NCBI RefSeq assembly: GCF_017896165.1
Contig: NZ_JAFCNB010000020.1
Location: 1 to 64,000, forward strand
Reading direction: 5' to 3'
Length of the DNA stretch: 64,000 nucleotides
Source of the DNA: Microbispora oryzae
GTDB lineage: Bacteria; Actinomycetota; Actinomycetes; Streptosporangiales; Streptosporangiaceae
The position numbers were made by a program, and so were the translations under genes. Under the pieces are notes generated by a model. The model ran no database searches, was not told the DNA's origin, and was given only the letters and a program-made list of their open reading frames with translations. Below are positions 25,954-34,542 of the stretch, one piece after another (within the stretch, counting starts at the first letter, position 1; every line of letters starts with the position of its first letter).

Positions 25954-26697
25954 TCACCATCCGATCGGGCCGAGGCGGTCGACGAAGACGCCGGTCGGGC
26001 CGTCGGGGCCGACGGTGGCCAGCTTGACGATCGAGTCGGTGCCCTCGGTGACCGTGAGCTGCCCGGTGTGGTGGTTCATGTCGGTGGCGGCGAACTTGTG
26101 GTTGGCGGTCTCGCCGGGGGTGGCGACGTTGAACTTGATGTGGGGGAGCGCCTGGGCGTACCGGACGGTGATCATGTTCAGGGCCGCCTTCGAGGAGCTG
26201 TAGGCCAGCTCGTGCATCTTCGAGACGGGCTGGCCGGGGTCCGTGACGACGGCGAAGGAGCCCCCGCCGCTGGAGACCATCACCACCCGCGGGTGCTCGG
26301 CGGCCTGGAGCAGGGGCAGGAAGGCGTGGGTGACCCGGACCGCGCCGTAGACGTTGACGTCGTAGACCGTGTGGATGTCGTCGGCCGTGGCGTCCGCGGG
26401 CGGGACGACGCCGCCCGGCGCGCCGGCGTTGTTGATCAGCACGTCCAGGTGGCCGGTGTGCTCGCGGACGAGCCGCACGGCCTCGGCCACCGACGCGTCG
26501 GAGGTCACGTCCAGGGGGACCGGGGTCACGTCGGCGCCGGCGGCGGCCAGTTCGGCGGCGGCGGCGCGTCCGCGGCCCTCGTCGCGTGAGCCGAGGAAGA
26601 TCGTCCAGCCGAGGGCGCCGAGGCGGCGGGCGGTCTCCAGGCCGAGACCCTTGTTGGCTCCGGTGATCAGCGCTGAGGTGCGTTCCGTGTTCGTCAT
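25954..26697 (-). CDS. Short-chain dehydrogenase/reductase (SDR)
   Basis: A 247-residue classical SDR: ALITGANKGLGLETARRLGA (TGxxxGxG), LDVLINNAGAPGG (NNAG), catalytic Ser in VMVSSGGGSF and YSSSKAAL (YxxxK). It is an NADPH-dependent carbonyl reductase-like enzyme of unknown substrate. The start is ATG 26697; an in-frame ATG 54 bases upstream is less likely. It is one of four full SDR-type genes in the window. ECF41-type regulons often include a neighbouring oxidoreductase, so control by the adjacent sigma factor is possible (inference). Confidence 0.92.
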   Translation of the reverse strand: MTNTERTSALITGANKGLGLETARRLGALGWTIFLGSRDEGRGRAAAAELAAAGADVTPVPLDVTSDASVAEAVRLVREHTGHLDVLINNAGAPGGVVPPADATADDIHTVYDVNVYGAVRVTHAFLPLLQAAEHPRVVMVSSGGGSFAVVTDPGQPVSKMHELAYSSSKAALNMITVRYAQALPHIKFNVATPGETANHKFAATDMNHHTGQLTVTEGTDSIVKLATVGPDGPTGVFVDRLGPIGW

Positions 26698-27067
26698 GCG
26701 CTCTAAGACGGAACGACCCTTGAGGCTGTGACGTCTTGTGACGGACCTCACACGGCGGCTCGCGTGCCGTCACCGCTCACGTACATGCGCTGGGAGACCG
26801 GCCCGGAACTCCGCATGCTCTTGTTGCGCAAGAAGCTTTCTTTGCGTGAGGCCAGTCCGATTCCTTTTGCAGTACGGCGCTCGGCCGCCGTGGTGTCCCG
26901 CTCGGCCCAACCGCGCAGGCGCTCATCGACGTCGGCCTGCGCTTTCCGCGCAATGATGCGTGGCATGCGATCGTATGCGCCTATTTGTTACGTCTTCACC
27001 TTCTCGTCCGATGCGTGATCTAGTGTCTCGGCCACTATTGCCGTGCGAGATCCATAGAGGTGGATAC
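26698..27067. other. Intergenic region with possible small gene
   Basis: This divergent region lies between the SDR and the metallophosphoesterase gene. A 72-residue minus-strand ORF (26748-26966) with the charged stretch DVDERLRGWAERDTTAAERR and the tail SGDGTRAAV may be a small real gene. It has only a weak ribosome binding site and no recognised family. The part before 27068 must hold the phosphoesterase promoter. Confidence 0.35.
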
Positions 27068-30000
27068 GTGTTATTCACGAAGCGGGCGTTGGTGGCACTT
27101 GTGGGGGTCGCCGCGGTGATCGCCTCGGTTGCGCCCCAGGTGGCCCAGGCGGCGCCTCAGACGGCCCGGGTCGCCCAGGTGGCCCAGGCGGCAGGAGACG
27201 AGCTGGAGCGGATCACTCCGCCGGTGGACCCCGGCAAACCGCCACAGGACCAGATGGTCCTCGCCGTGATCGGCGACTACGGTGGCTGCGGTGTGGACCG
27301 GGCCTGCGCCTCGGAAAACCAGGTGGCCGACATGGTCCACTCGTGGAACCCGGCCGCCATCCTGACCGTCGGGGACAACACCTATCAGCAGGGTCGCCCC
27401 GAGGAGGTTGTCAAAGCCCAGGCGCCCTACAAGGCCGACATCGACGCGGGCAAGTTCTTCCCCATCATGGGTAACCACGACTACGGCAACGGCTGCAACC
27501 CGGAGAGCGTCAAGCCCAGCGTGGACTACTTCAAGGTCCCGGTGGCCTTCGTGGCCGGGTTCGGTAACGGGCTGGTCGACTTCCTCAACCCGGACGTCAA
27601 CTGCAACTCGGGGTCAGGCACCACGAAGCCGCCCATCTACAACCAGTACAAGAACACGGTCGACGGCAGCACCGCCGCGTGGGTCGTCTCTGGCGGCCAC
27701 CAGCCCATCTACTCCTCCGGCAAGGCGGGCAACAACCCGGACAAAGCGTGGTTGATGACGCCGGGCGTCGATCTGATCCTGGCCGGCCACGACCACCACG
27801 CGGAGCACGTCGTCACCTCCGACGGCTATAACATCGCGATCACCGGTAACAGCGGTGAGGGCCTCACGCCCCTGTTCAGCACCGCGCCGGGCAGCGTCTA
27901 CCGGGAGGCCACGGAATTCGGCGCCATGCGGCTGACGGTCACCAAGGACTCCCTGAAGGCCGAGTTCGTCACGCTGCCCAACAAGGTCGACTACTACTTC
28001 ATCCTCAAGAAGGACGCCCAGGGCAAGGCGTACGTGGCCGAGCGCTCCGACTGGGTCGACCCGAATCCCGATCCCGGGCAGAGCCCGACCCCCAACAAGT
28101 ACAGCGTCTCGTTCGACCTCGCAGCCGACACGACTGACGGGCTGACGTACAAGAACTACGATGACGGCCCGTTCGAAGAGACCACGGTCGACGGCCGCAA
28201 GGCGCTTCAACTGCAGAAGAACACGTTCGGCGGGGCCAACCAGCTCTACATGTTCGTCGACGACGACGCGATCTCCGGCGGTCCGTACGCGGTTAAGGCC
28301 ACCTTCACCTATCGCTCTCCCGTCCCGGGCACGTTCGCTCTCCAGTACGACTCCGCGACGAGCGGTTCCGCGTACCAGAAGTCGACGCCGGTGACGATCG
28401 GCGCGGACCAGGTGAACCAGTGGCGGACGGCGTCGATCGACATCCCCGACATCCGGTTCACCAATCGGGAGAACGGCAACGCCGACATGCGTCTGTCGGC
28501 TCCGGCCAACCTTCCGCTCGCCATCTCCGGGGTGAAGATCGATGTCGCTCCGCCCAAGCCGACCGTGACCCACGTGTCGATGGACTTCTCCGGCGAACCC
28601 AACGGGCTGAACTGGATGCCCTACGAGAGCGGTCCGGCCCACGAAATCACCGTCGACGGCCGCCAGGCGCTGCAGGTGGACAAGAACACTTTCAACACCG
28701 GCAACAACCTCTACCTGGTGGTCGACGACAAATTCATCCACGGCGGGCCGTACGACGGCGCGGCGACCATCGAGTACCGGTCTCCGGTGGCCGGGTCGTT
28801 CGTCCTTCAGTACGACTCCGCGGCCACCGGGTCGGCCTACCAGAGCACTACTCGGGTGAGCATCACCGCCGGCCAGGTGAACACCTGGCAGACCGTGACG
28901 CTCGACATGCCGCAGGTGATGTTCCGTAACCGCCAGAACGGCGACGCCGACATGCGGATCGTCGCGGCCAACAACCTGCCCATCATCATCGGCTCGATGG
29001 ATGTCGACATCGCCGGAGGCGAGGACGAGGGCCTCGAGGACGCGCAGAACGCCGTCGCCGCCGCGGAGGCCCACCCGTCGGTTGAGACGATCAAGGCCGC
29101 CGAGGCGGCGATCGCCAAGCTGCCCGCCGGTCCCGACGCCGCGGCGCTGACCCAGCGGCTCAACGCGGTAAAGGCGATCCTCGCGGCTGCGGACCTCACG
29201 GCCGCCCGGGAAGCGGTCGCCGCCGCGGAGGCCCACCCGTCGATTGAGACGATCAAGGCCGCCGAGGCCGCGATCGCCAAGCTGCCCGCCGGTCCCGACG
29301 CCGACTGGCTGACCCAGCGGCTCGATGTGGTGAAGGCGACCTTCAACGACACGGACAACGACGGCATCGACAACGACGTGGACGTGACGTTCCCGCCGGG
29401 CACTTCCCAGGCGAGCAACCCGACCAACGAGACGTTCTCCGACGCTCTCGTGGACGGCACCACCTCGGGCAAGATCGTGAGCCGCAACGGTCACACGCTC
29501 GCGATCTCGGATGCCCACAACTCCTCAGGGGTACTGGTGAACGTCGGCTCCGGCTCCGGCCCCGCGAAGTTCCAGTTGGTCGGTAGCGGCGCAACGATCG
29601 CGCTGGGACAGGGCTTCTACGAGCTCACCGGTTCCGGGAAGACCAGCACGATCACAACGGTCGATGGCGAGCAGGCGATCGTCACGGTCAGCGTGAACGG
29701 CACGCCGATCACGCTGACCGTCGGCAAGGGCGGATCCGTCAGCTACACCGAGGCGTCGGCCAACGACAAGGTCACCGGGCTGACCGGCATCCAGCGGACC
29801 GGCACCGTCAACGTCCGTGCGGACGGCATTCCCGAGACCGCGTGCGCCGGCATCGCGATCCAGAACGTCATCGTCGCCACGACCGGCAACAACCAGATCT
29901 TCGGCACCGCCGCCGACGACCTGATCATCGGCCGGGGCGGCAACGACACGGTCACCGGCGACGGCGGCAGCGACTGCGTCATCACGGGCAGCGGCAACGA

Positions 30001-30310
30001 CCAGATCACCACGACCGGCGGCGACGACTGGATCGACGCGGGCGGCGGCAACAACGTGGTCCGCGCCAGCGCTGGCGACAACACGGTGATCACCGCCTCG
30101 GGGAACGACCAGATCACCACCGGTGACGGCGACGACACGATCAACGCCGGCGGCGGCAACAACACGGTCAACGCCGGCGGGGGCGTGGACACCGTCACGA
30201 CCGCCGGTGGCAACGACACCATCGACTGCGGCGCCGGCTCGGACGCGGCGCACGCGGGTGGCGGCAACAACACCAATGTCGGCAAGCGGTGTGAGACTTT
30301 CGGACTCTGA
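27068..30310 (+). CDS. Large secreted metallophosphoesterase with repeat domains and RTX-like tail
   Basis: A 1080-residue exported protein. A signal peptide (about 1-29, VALVGVAAVIASVAPQVAQA) precedes a calcineurin-like phosphoesterase domain with all metal-binding motifs: GDYGG near 70, GDNTY near 102, GNHD near 136, GGHQP near 209 and GHDHH near 240. Next come two homologous beta-sandwich-like units (about 345-500 and 503-650; each has NTF, a GGPY motif and RSPV). Two near-identical helical repeats follow (EAHPSVETIKAAEAAIAKLP and its S-to-I copy). The last 130 residues are Gly/Asn/Asp-rich RTX-like calcium repeats (GGNDTVTGDGGSD). It probably hydrolyses phosphoesters outside the cell. GTG 27068, behind AGAGGTGG, is chosen over earlier starts. 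Confidence 0.9.
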   Translation: MLFTKRALVALVGVAAVIASVAPQVAQAAPQTARVAQVAQAAGDELERITPPVDPGKPPQDQMVLAVIGDYGGCGVDRACASENQVADMVHSWNPAAILTVGDNTYQQGRPEEVVKAQAPYKADIDAGKFFPIMGNHDYGNGCNPESVKPSVDYFKVPVAFVAGFGNGLVDFLNPDVNCNSGSGTTKPPIYNQYKNTVDGSTAAWVVSGGHQPIYSSGKAGNNPDKAWLMTPGVDLILAGHDHHAEHVVTSDGYNIAITGNSGEGLTPLFSTAPGSVYREATEFGAMRLTVTKDSLKAEFVTLPNKVDYYFILKKDAQGKAYVAERSDWVDPNPDPGQSPTPNKYSVSFDLAADTTDGLTYKNYDDGPFEETTVDGRKALQLQKNTFGGANQLYMFVDDDAISGGPYAVKATFTYRSPVPGTFALQYDSATSGSAYQKSTPVTIGADQVNQWRTASIDIPDIRFTNRENGNADMRLSAPANLPLAISGVKIDVAPPKPTVTHVSMDFSGEPNGLNWMPYESGPAHEITVDGRQALQVDKNTFNTGNNLYLVVDDKFIHGGPYDGAATIEYRSPVAGSFVLQYDSAATGSAYQSTTRVSITAGQVNTWQTVTLDMPQVMFRNRQNGDADMRIVAANNLPIIIGSMDVDIAGGEDEGLEDAQNAVAAAEAHPSVETIKAAEAAIAKLPAGPDAAALTQRLNAVKAILAAADLTAAREAVAAAEAHPSIETIKAAEAAIAKLPAGPDADWLTQRLDVVKATFNDTDNDGIDNDVDVTFPPGTSQASNPTNETFSDALVDGTTSGKIVSRNGHTLAISDAHNSSGVLVNVGSGSGPAKFQLVGSGATIALGQGFYELTGSGKTSTITTVDGEQAIVTVSVNGTPITLTVGKGGSVSYTEASANDKVTGLTGIQRTGTVNVRADGIPETACAGIAIQNVIVATTGNNQIFGTAADDLIIGRGGNDTVTGDGGSDCVITGSGNDQITTTGGDDWIDAGGGNNVVRASAGDNTVITASGNDQITTGDGDDTINAGGGNNTVNAGGGVDTVTTAGGNDTIDCGAGSDAAHAGGGNNTNVGKRCETFGL

Positions 30311-30328
30311 CCGTGGTCGACTGATCGG

Positions 30329-30358
30329 GTAGGGCCGGCCGGCTTTGGCCGGCCCTAC
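30329..30358. terminator. Bidirectional terminator between phosphoesterase and efeB
   Basis: A perfect 12-bp stem (30329-30340 with 30347-30358) has a 6-base loop and is followed by TCTTTC. It sits between two converging genes and can end transcription from both sides. Confidence 0.8.
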
Positions 30359-30384
30359 TCTTTCGGGCCGGAATCAGCAAGCCC

Positions 30385-31587
30385 TTAGAACATTTGGGCG
30401 TAAAGTTTGGATGCGTCCGGCACGCCGGGGACCACGAAGAAGTAGCCGCCGCCGAACGGCGAGATGTAGTCGACCAGCGGCTCATCCACCAGGCGCATCT
30501 GGACCGCCTCGAACTGGCGGTGCAGATCCTGTTGGTAGCTGGTGAAGAGCAGCCCGACGTCGAGGTTACCGAGGTCGTCCACACCTCGGTCGTAGTTGAA
30601 GCTGCGGCGCAGGATGCGGCTGTCATCAGTCACGGCGTTGCGCGGGTTCGCCAGCCGGATGTGGCTGGTGATGGGAATCGCCTTGCCTGCCGGGTCGAGT
30701 TCGTATCGGGGAACGTCTTGCTCGTGGGCGCCGTCCAGCGGGGCGCCGGTGTCCTTGGTCCGGCCGAACATCTGTTCCTGCTCGCTCAGCCCCACCCGGT
30801 CCCAGAACTCCACCAGCATCCGGATCAACCGGAAGGCGACGTAGCTGCCGCCCGTGGCCCAGGCCGTCTCCGGTTTCTCATCCCGTACCCACACGAGCCG
30901 GTCCATCTCGGCGGCGTCCTTGGTGTCGGGATTGGAGATGCCGTCCTTGAAGCCCATGAGGTTGCGCGGTGCGCCGCTCGGCCGCGGCGGGTTGACGAAC
31001 CCGTTCATCCGCCAGCGGATCTGCATCGCGTCCCGGGTGTGCCGGGCGATGTCGCGGAAGGCGTGCAGGATGGTGTCGTCGTCGTCGGCCTCCAGTTGCA
31101 GGCTGAGGTCGCCGTGGCACCAGGCCGGATCCAGGTCGTCGTTGGGGAACACCGGCATCTGGACCAGGCCGGCCGGTTTGCGGGAGGCCAGGCCGTACCG
31201 GTCGTCGAAGAGGGACGCGCCGAGGCCGAGCGTGACGGTCAGGGCCGCGGCGGGCACGTCCGGCCCGAGGATCCCGGAGTCGGCGGGCGGCGCGGTGATG
31301 CCCAACTCCGGCGGGACGCCGCCGGTCGTCAGGGTGCGCGCCCGGTCGGTGAGCGTGCGGAACAGCTCCTTCAGTTCGTCCTTGCCGTCGGCGATGACGT
31401 CGAAGGCGGCGACGACCGTCCTGCGCCGGGGAGGGTTGAGGATCCCTGCCTGGTGCGGGCCGTGGAAGGCGGGCAACGGCGGTGCGCCCGCGTCGGCACC
31501 GGCCGGTGCCGCGGTACGGGCGACGGTGCCGGCGATGCCGGTGGCCAGCGCTCCGGCCAGGAACTTCCTACGGTTGTAGCCGCTCAT
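30385..31587 (-). CDS. efeB: Dye-decolorising (Dyp-type) peroxidase EfeB
   Basis: A 400-residue haem peroxidase exported by the Tat pathway: NRRKFLAGALATG at the N-terminus with twin Arg and an Ala-rich signal. Dyp motifs are MGFKDGISNPD (the GxxDG distal site with Asp and nearby Arg), SHIRLANPRN with the axial His region, and LLFTSYQQDLHRQF. EfeB works with EfeO in ferrous iron or haem-iron uptake and in oxidative stress. Its ATG (31587) overlaps the efeO stop as ATGA, so the two are translationally coupled. EfeU, the usual permease, is not encoded nearby. Confidence 0.94.
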   Translation of the reverse strand: MSGYNRRKFLAGALATGIAGTVARTAAPAGADAGAPPLPAFHGPHQAGILNPPRRRTVVAAFDVIADGKDELKELFRTLTDRARTLTTGGVPPELGITAPPADSGILGPDVPAAALTVTLGLGASLFDDRYGLASRKPAGLVQMPVFPNDDLDPAWCHGDLSLQLEADDDDTILHAFRDIARHTRDAMQIRWRMNGFVNPPRPSGAPRNLMGFKDGISNPDTKDAAEMDRLVWVRDEKPETAWATGGSYVAFRLIRMLVEFWDRVGLSEQEQMFGRTKDTGAPLDGAHEQDVPRYELDPAGKAIPITSHIRLANPRNAVTDDSRILRRSFNYDRGVDDLGNLDVGLLFTSYQQDLHRQFEAVQMRLVDEPLVDYISPFGGGYFFVVPGVPDASKLYAQMF

Positions 31588-32744
31588 CGTGTGCGCCTCG
31601 GGAAGAGGATTTCGGCGACCGGGGCGAGCTCTTCCAGCAGCCCACCGGCCGTGCCGTTGATGGTTTGACGGACTCGGGGGTCCAGCCGGTCGACCGGTGT
31701 CCAGGTGGTGCCGTGCTTCTGCGCTGCGAGCAGCGCGTCCAACTCGTCCAGGTGTGCGGCAACCTGCTTCAGCCGGGGATAGCGGCTCTCGAGCAGCGGA
31801 CGCAGCACGGCGAGGGTCTCGCGCGTGCCCTGGAGGTTGGCTGCCGCGGTGGCCAGCGTGGTGCCGCTGCCCTGGTCGGATCGTCCGGACAGCTCGAACT
31901 GGAGGGTGCGCTCCAGGATCTCGTGCGCGCGCAGCGGGAGGTCTGCCGGGTCGAGCCGCTGGGCGGGGAAGTCGTCGCACAGCGCCTTGACGTCCCGGTA
32001 CAGCTGGTCGACGATCGGGCGCAGCGTCTTGGTGGACTCGTTGTGCCACAGGCCGTATTCGACCCGGTGCATGCCGGTGAAGTTCGTGTCGTGGACGCCG
32101 CCGGGCAGGCCCGCGGGAGATCCGTTGATCGCGCCGTCGAAGTCGCCGAAGGTGCCGTAGGCGGAGCCGAGGCTCTCGTAGGCCAGGTGGGCGGGCAGCC
32201 ATGCCTTCCTGGCGGCGGCCAGATCCCCCTTGTCCACCGCCTGGGTCAGCACTTCTGTTTTGGCCAGCAGAGTCTTCAGCCCGCCGGTCACATACTCGGT
32301 GTACGCCCGCGCCGGGGCTAACAGGTCGTTGGAGGAGATCGGGACCGTCGCCGGTCCACCGGGGGCGTTCCCTACCACCGTGACGGATGGCCCGACGATC
32401 ACGTTCTGCTCGTCTACGTCGCACCGGATGGCGTACGTCCCCTGGGCCAGGCTGACCCTCAGGGGCCGGGTCACCCCCGGGGCCAGTCCCTCCAGTTCGG
32501 CGTGTACGGCGCCCCTGGGCACGTCGACGAGGTCGACCCCCGAGGTGACGTTCCCGGTGTTGGTGACCATGATGGTCTGCGGACCGGCCTGCGGATTTGT
32601 CCAGCCCTCGCCGCAGTGGCTCGCGGAGATCTGGACCGTCGGAGGCGTGGGCGGCGAGGCATGTTCATCGGAACCTGCTGTCGAGCATCCGGCCGTGAGG
32701 AAGAGCGACGCCACAAGCACCACGCCCGGCCGCCTTATATCCAC
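31584..32744 (-). CDS. efeO: Iron uptake lipoprotein EfeO (cupredoxin + imelysin/M75 domains)
   Basis: A 386-residue lipoprotein with lipobox LTAGC (Cys about 20). An N-terminal cupredoxin-like domain includes TIMVTNTGNV and IRCDVDEQNV. The C-terminal imelysin/M75 domain has GMHRVEYGLW, the HxxE metal motif. EfeO captures extracytoplasmic iron. GTG 32744 is chosen as start because GGAG stands six bases upstream; a longer frame exists. It is coupled to efeB downstream. Upstream, where efeU would often be, the DNA holds only fragments of unrelated genes. Confidence 0.93.
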   Translation of the reverse strand: MDIRRPGVVLVASLFLTAGCSTAGSDEHASPPTPPTVQISASHCGEGWTNPQAGPQTIMVTNTGNVTSGVDLVDVPRGAVHAELEGLAPGVTRPLRVSLAQGTYAIRCDVDEQNVIVGPSVTVVGNAPGGPATVPISSNDLLAPARAYTEYVTGGLKTLLAKTEVLTQAVDKGDLAAARKAWLPAHLAYESLGSAYGTFGDFDGAINGSPAGLPGGVHDTNFTGMHRVEYGLWHNESTKTLRPIVDQLYRDVKALCDDFPAQRLDPADLPLRAHEILERTLQFELSGRSDQGSGTTLATAAANLQGTRETLAVLRPLLESRYPRLKQVAAHLDELDALLAAQKHGTTWTPVDRLDPRVRQTINGTAGGLLEELAPVAEILFPRRTR

Positions 32745-32934
32745 GATCAGCTCCAGGTAGATCACCACAAAAAGGGCAAGCACAGGCTAGTCGCAAGGTA
32801 TGGCACATCAGGGTGCATACGTGGCGCGTAGCGGCAAGTTCAGGCAGCCATCATCTGGTGTTCTTCTGTTCTCCCCGCGGGGCAGGGTGGCGATGAGCGC
32901 GGCCGGCAGCTCGCGGCCGGACACGCCGAAGATG

Positions 32935-33080
32935 TCACCGATCACCTCGCTTGTCGACGTGGCTGGCGCCGTCGACCCAGAAGACCTCCTTGGGGCCGAC
33001 CGCCTTCTGGATCACCTCGACGCTCATCCAGGAGGTGACCGCACGGGTGCCGACGATCATCAGCAGCGGGCGCCGGCCGA
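32935..33080 (-). pseudogene. Alpha/beta-hydrolase fragment (C-terminal part)
   Basis: The minus strand reads PLIGRRPLLMIVGTRAVTSW and continues to VFWVDGASHVDKRGD. This is the typical late alpha/beta-hydrolase segment with a catalytic-His-like position (SHVD). No upstream hydrolase domain is present, so it is a scrap. The open frame itself spans 32935-33213, but its N-terminal third lies in another gene relic. Confidence 0.55.
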
Positions 33081-33089
33081 TCAGCGGCA

Positions 33090-33260
33090 CGGGGGCGAAC
33101 CGGACCTGGCCCAGCTCGTCGGCGAGTTGTCCCTGCTGGACAACAATTTCCGCACCTGGTGGGCCGAGCACCGAGTCAACTCGGCCGGCTACGGGACCAA
33201 GCACTACCGGCACCGAGTCGTCGGCGACCTGACCCTCGACTGCGACACCTGGGACAGCCA
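33090..33260 (+). pseudogene. Fragment of an MmyB-like ligand-binding domain (XRE-type regulator)
   Basis: The plus strand reads DLAQLVGELSLLDNNFRTWW, then AEHRV, GTKHYRHRVVGDLTLDCDTW. This matches the C-terminal ligand-binding domain found in actinobacterial XRE-family regulators of the MmyB type. The helix-turn-helix part is missing and the frame runs straight on into the PaaX gene. It is a remnant; the true PaaX start lies further downstream. Confidence 0.55.
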
Positions 33261-33303
33261 GGTCACGGCCTCAGCGACAAGCGTCGTGCGGCAAGCTGAT
33301 GAC

Positions 33304-34254
33304 GTGAGTCTCCACGTGCCTTCGGACGATGTCGGAGCCCCACGGGCGCAGGCCGGCCCCACCCCGCAGCACCTGCTCGCGACCTTGCTCGGTGAGTACC
33401 TCGACTCCTCGGACGCCGACCTTCCCTCGGTGGCGGTGGTCGCGATACTCAGGGAGTTCGGCATCACCGAGTCGAGCGCGCGGGCCGCGTTGTCCCGGCT
33501 GACCAAGCGTGGCCTGATCGCCGTACGGGGATCTCGACGGCCGCCCGTGTACCACCTCACGCCTCAGGCGATCGCCAGGCACCGTTCCCGGATGGATCAT
33601 TTCCTGAGCTTCGGCGCACGCCCGCCGCGGTGGACCGGCGACTGGGTGACCGTCTCCTTCTCCGTCCCCCAGTCTGGTCAGGCTCCACGGCACGCGGTCC
33701 GCAAGGCTCTGGGGTCGCTGGGTTTCGCGCGGCTGTACGACAGCGTGTGGATCCGGCCCGGATCCGATTCCGGTCCGGTCACCCAGGCTCTGCACGACGT
33801 CCTGGACGACGTCGTCGGTAGCCGATGGTCGGTGATGCGCGCCCGGTTCGACGAGGAGGCCGGCCCGCACGGTCCGGCCGCCGCCTACGATCTGGCCGGC
33901 CTCGCCTCGGCTTACGAGGATTTCATCGCGCGGTACTCGGACCTGCGGGTGGCCGTCCGTAACCGTGAGATCGACGCGACTCGGGCGCTGGTGGCCCGGA
34001 CCTCGGTCATGGATTCCTGGCGGAAGTTTCCGGACATCGACCCGAACCTCCCCGAGCACCTCCTGCCGGCACCGTGGCCCTGCCAGGCTGCCAGGGACCT
34101 CATGCTGGAGATCCATTCCGCTCTCGGCTCGCTCGCAGAGGCGCGGCTCATCCAGGTGGCGACACCGTACTGGCCGGACGCCGCGTCCTGGATCACCCAC
34201 TTCCAGGCATCGGAGAACGGCGTGTCGGTCCCTGCGCGGCGCGGTCGCCGGTGA
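33304..34254 (+). CDS. PaaX-family transcriptional regulator
   Basis: A regulator of about 316 residues with the PaaX layout. An N-terminal winged helix (VAILREFGITESSARAALSR and LTKRGLIAVRG) is followed by the PaaX middle domain (WTGDWVTVSFSVPQ, SLGFARLYDSVWIRPG) and a C-terminal domain (YSDLRVAVRN and SWRKFPDIDPNLPEHLLP). PaaX represses phenylacetate degradation in Proteobacteria; in Actinobacteria family members have varied, mostly unknown targets, and no paa genes are here. The frame is open far upstream, but that part is gene debris. GTG 33304 or 33286 is the likely start. Confidence 0.87.
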   Translation: MSLHVPSDDVGAPRAQAGPTPQHLLATLLGEYLDSSDADLPSVAVVAILREFGITESSARAALSRLTKRGLIAVRGSRRPPVYHLTPQAIARHRSRMDHFLSFGARPPRWTGDWVTVSFSVPQSGQAPRHAVRKALGSLGFARLYDSVWIRPGSDSGPVTQALHDVLDDVVGSRWSVMRARFDEEAGPHGPAAAYDLAGLASAYEDFIARYSDLRVAVRNREIDATRALVARTSVMDSWRKFPDIDPNLPEHLLPAPWPCQAARDLMLEIHSALGSLAEARLIQVATPYWPDAASWITHFQASENGVSVPARRGRR

Positions 34255-34389
34255 CGTCCCGCCGGGGACCGGTGGCGAGAAAGTTTCACTGACTCGGACG
34301 ACTGCCCGGCCGCCCGGGGCGCGTCTCGTGCCCCAGCGCAGGGGCGTTTCCAGGCTGCGCGCGCCGCTCAACTCGGCATGTGCGGTTGA

Positions 34390-34418
34390 TTGACACTTTT
34401 TATCACCGCAGTGATAGT
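34390..34418 (+). promoter_or_regulatory. Promoter with operator palindrome TATCAC-CGCA-GTGATA
   Basis: TTGACA (34390-34395) and GATAGT (34413-34418) are spaced 17 bases and resemble -35/-10 boxes. A perfect 16-bp dyad at 34401-34416 fills the spacer, a typical repressor position. It lies about 125 bases before the lipase-CBM2 gene; binding by a GntR-, LacI- or PaaX-type protein is possible. Confidence 0.6.
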
Positions 34419-34542
34419 AACTGCACATTGCTCACATCGGCTCGTTCCGCCTGACAGGAGCGCGACTCGCGGGCTCCGTCGGCGTGCGCAGCGCATGCCA
34501 CATCTGACACAGAGCGCCGTCGTGACACCTTCGGAGGGCGAA

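Noticed and set aside
27614-29518. 634-residue minus-strand ORF
   Set aside because: It lies wholly opposite the metallophosphoesterase, which has a signal peptide, metal motifs and internal repeats. The ORF is a GC-driven shadow.
29880-30290. Repeated GGCGGCAACGAC-like units considered as a CRISPR or DNA tandem array
   Set aside because: They are codons of RTX-like protein repeats in a clear reading frame, with irregular spacing and no spacers.
32800-33303. N-terminal 168 residues of the long frame leading into PaaX
   Set aside because: They cover two gene remnants and no PaaX homology; the start was moved to 33304.
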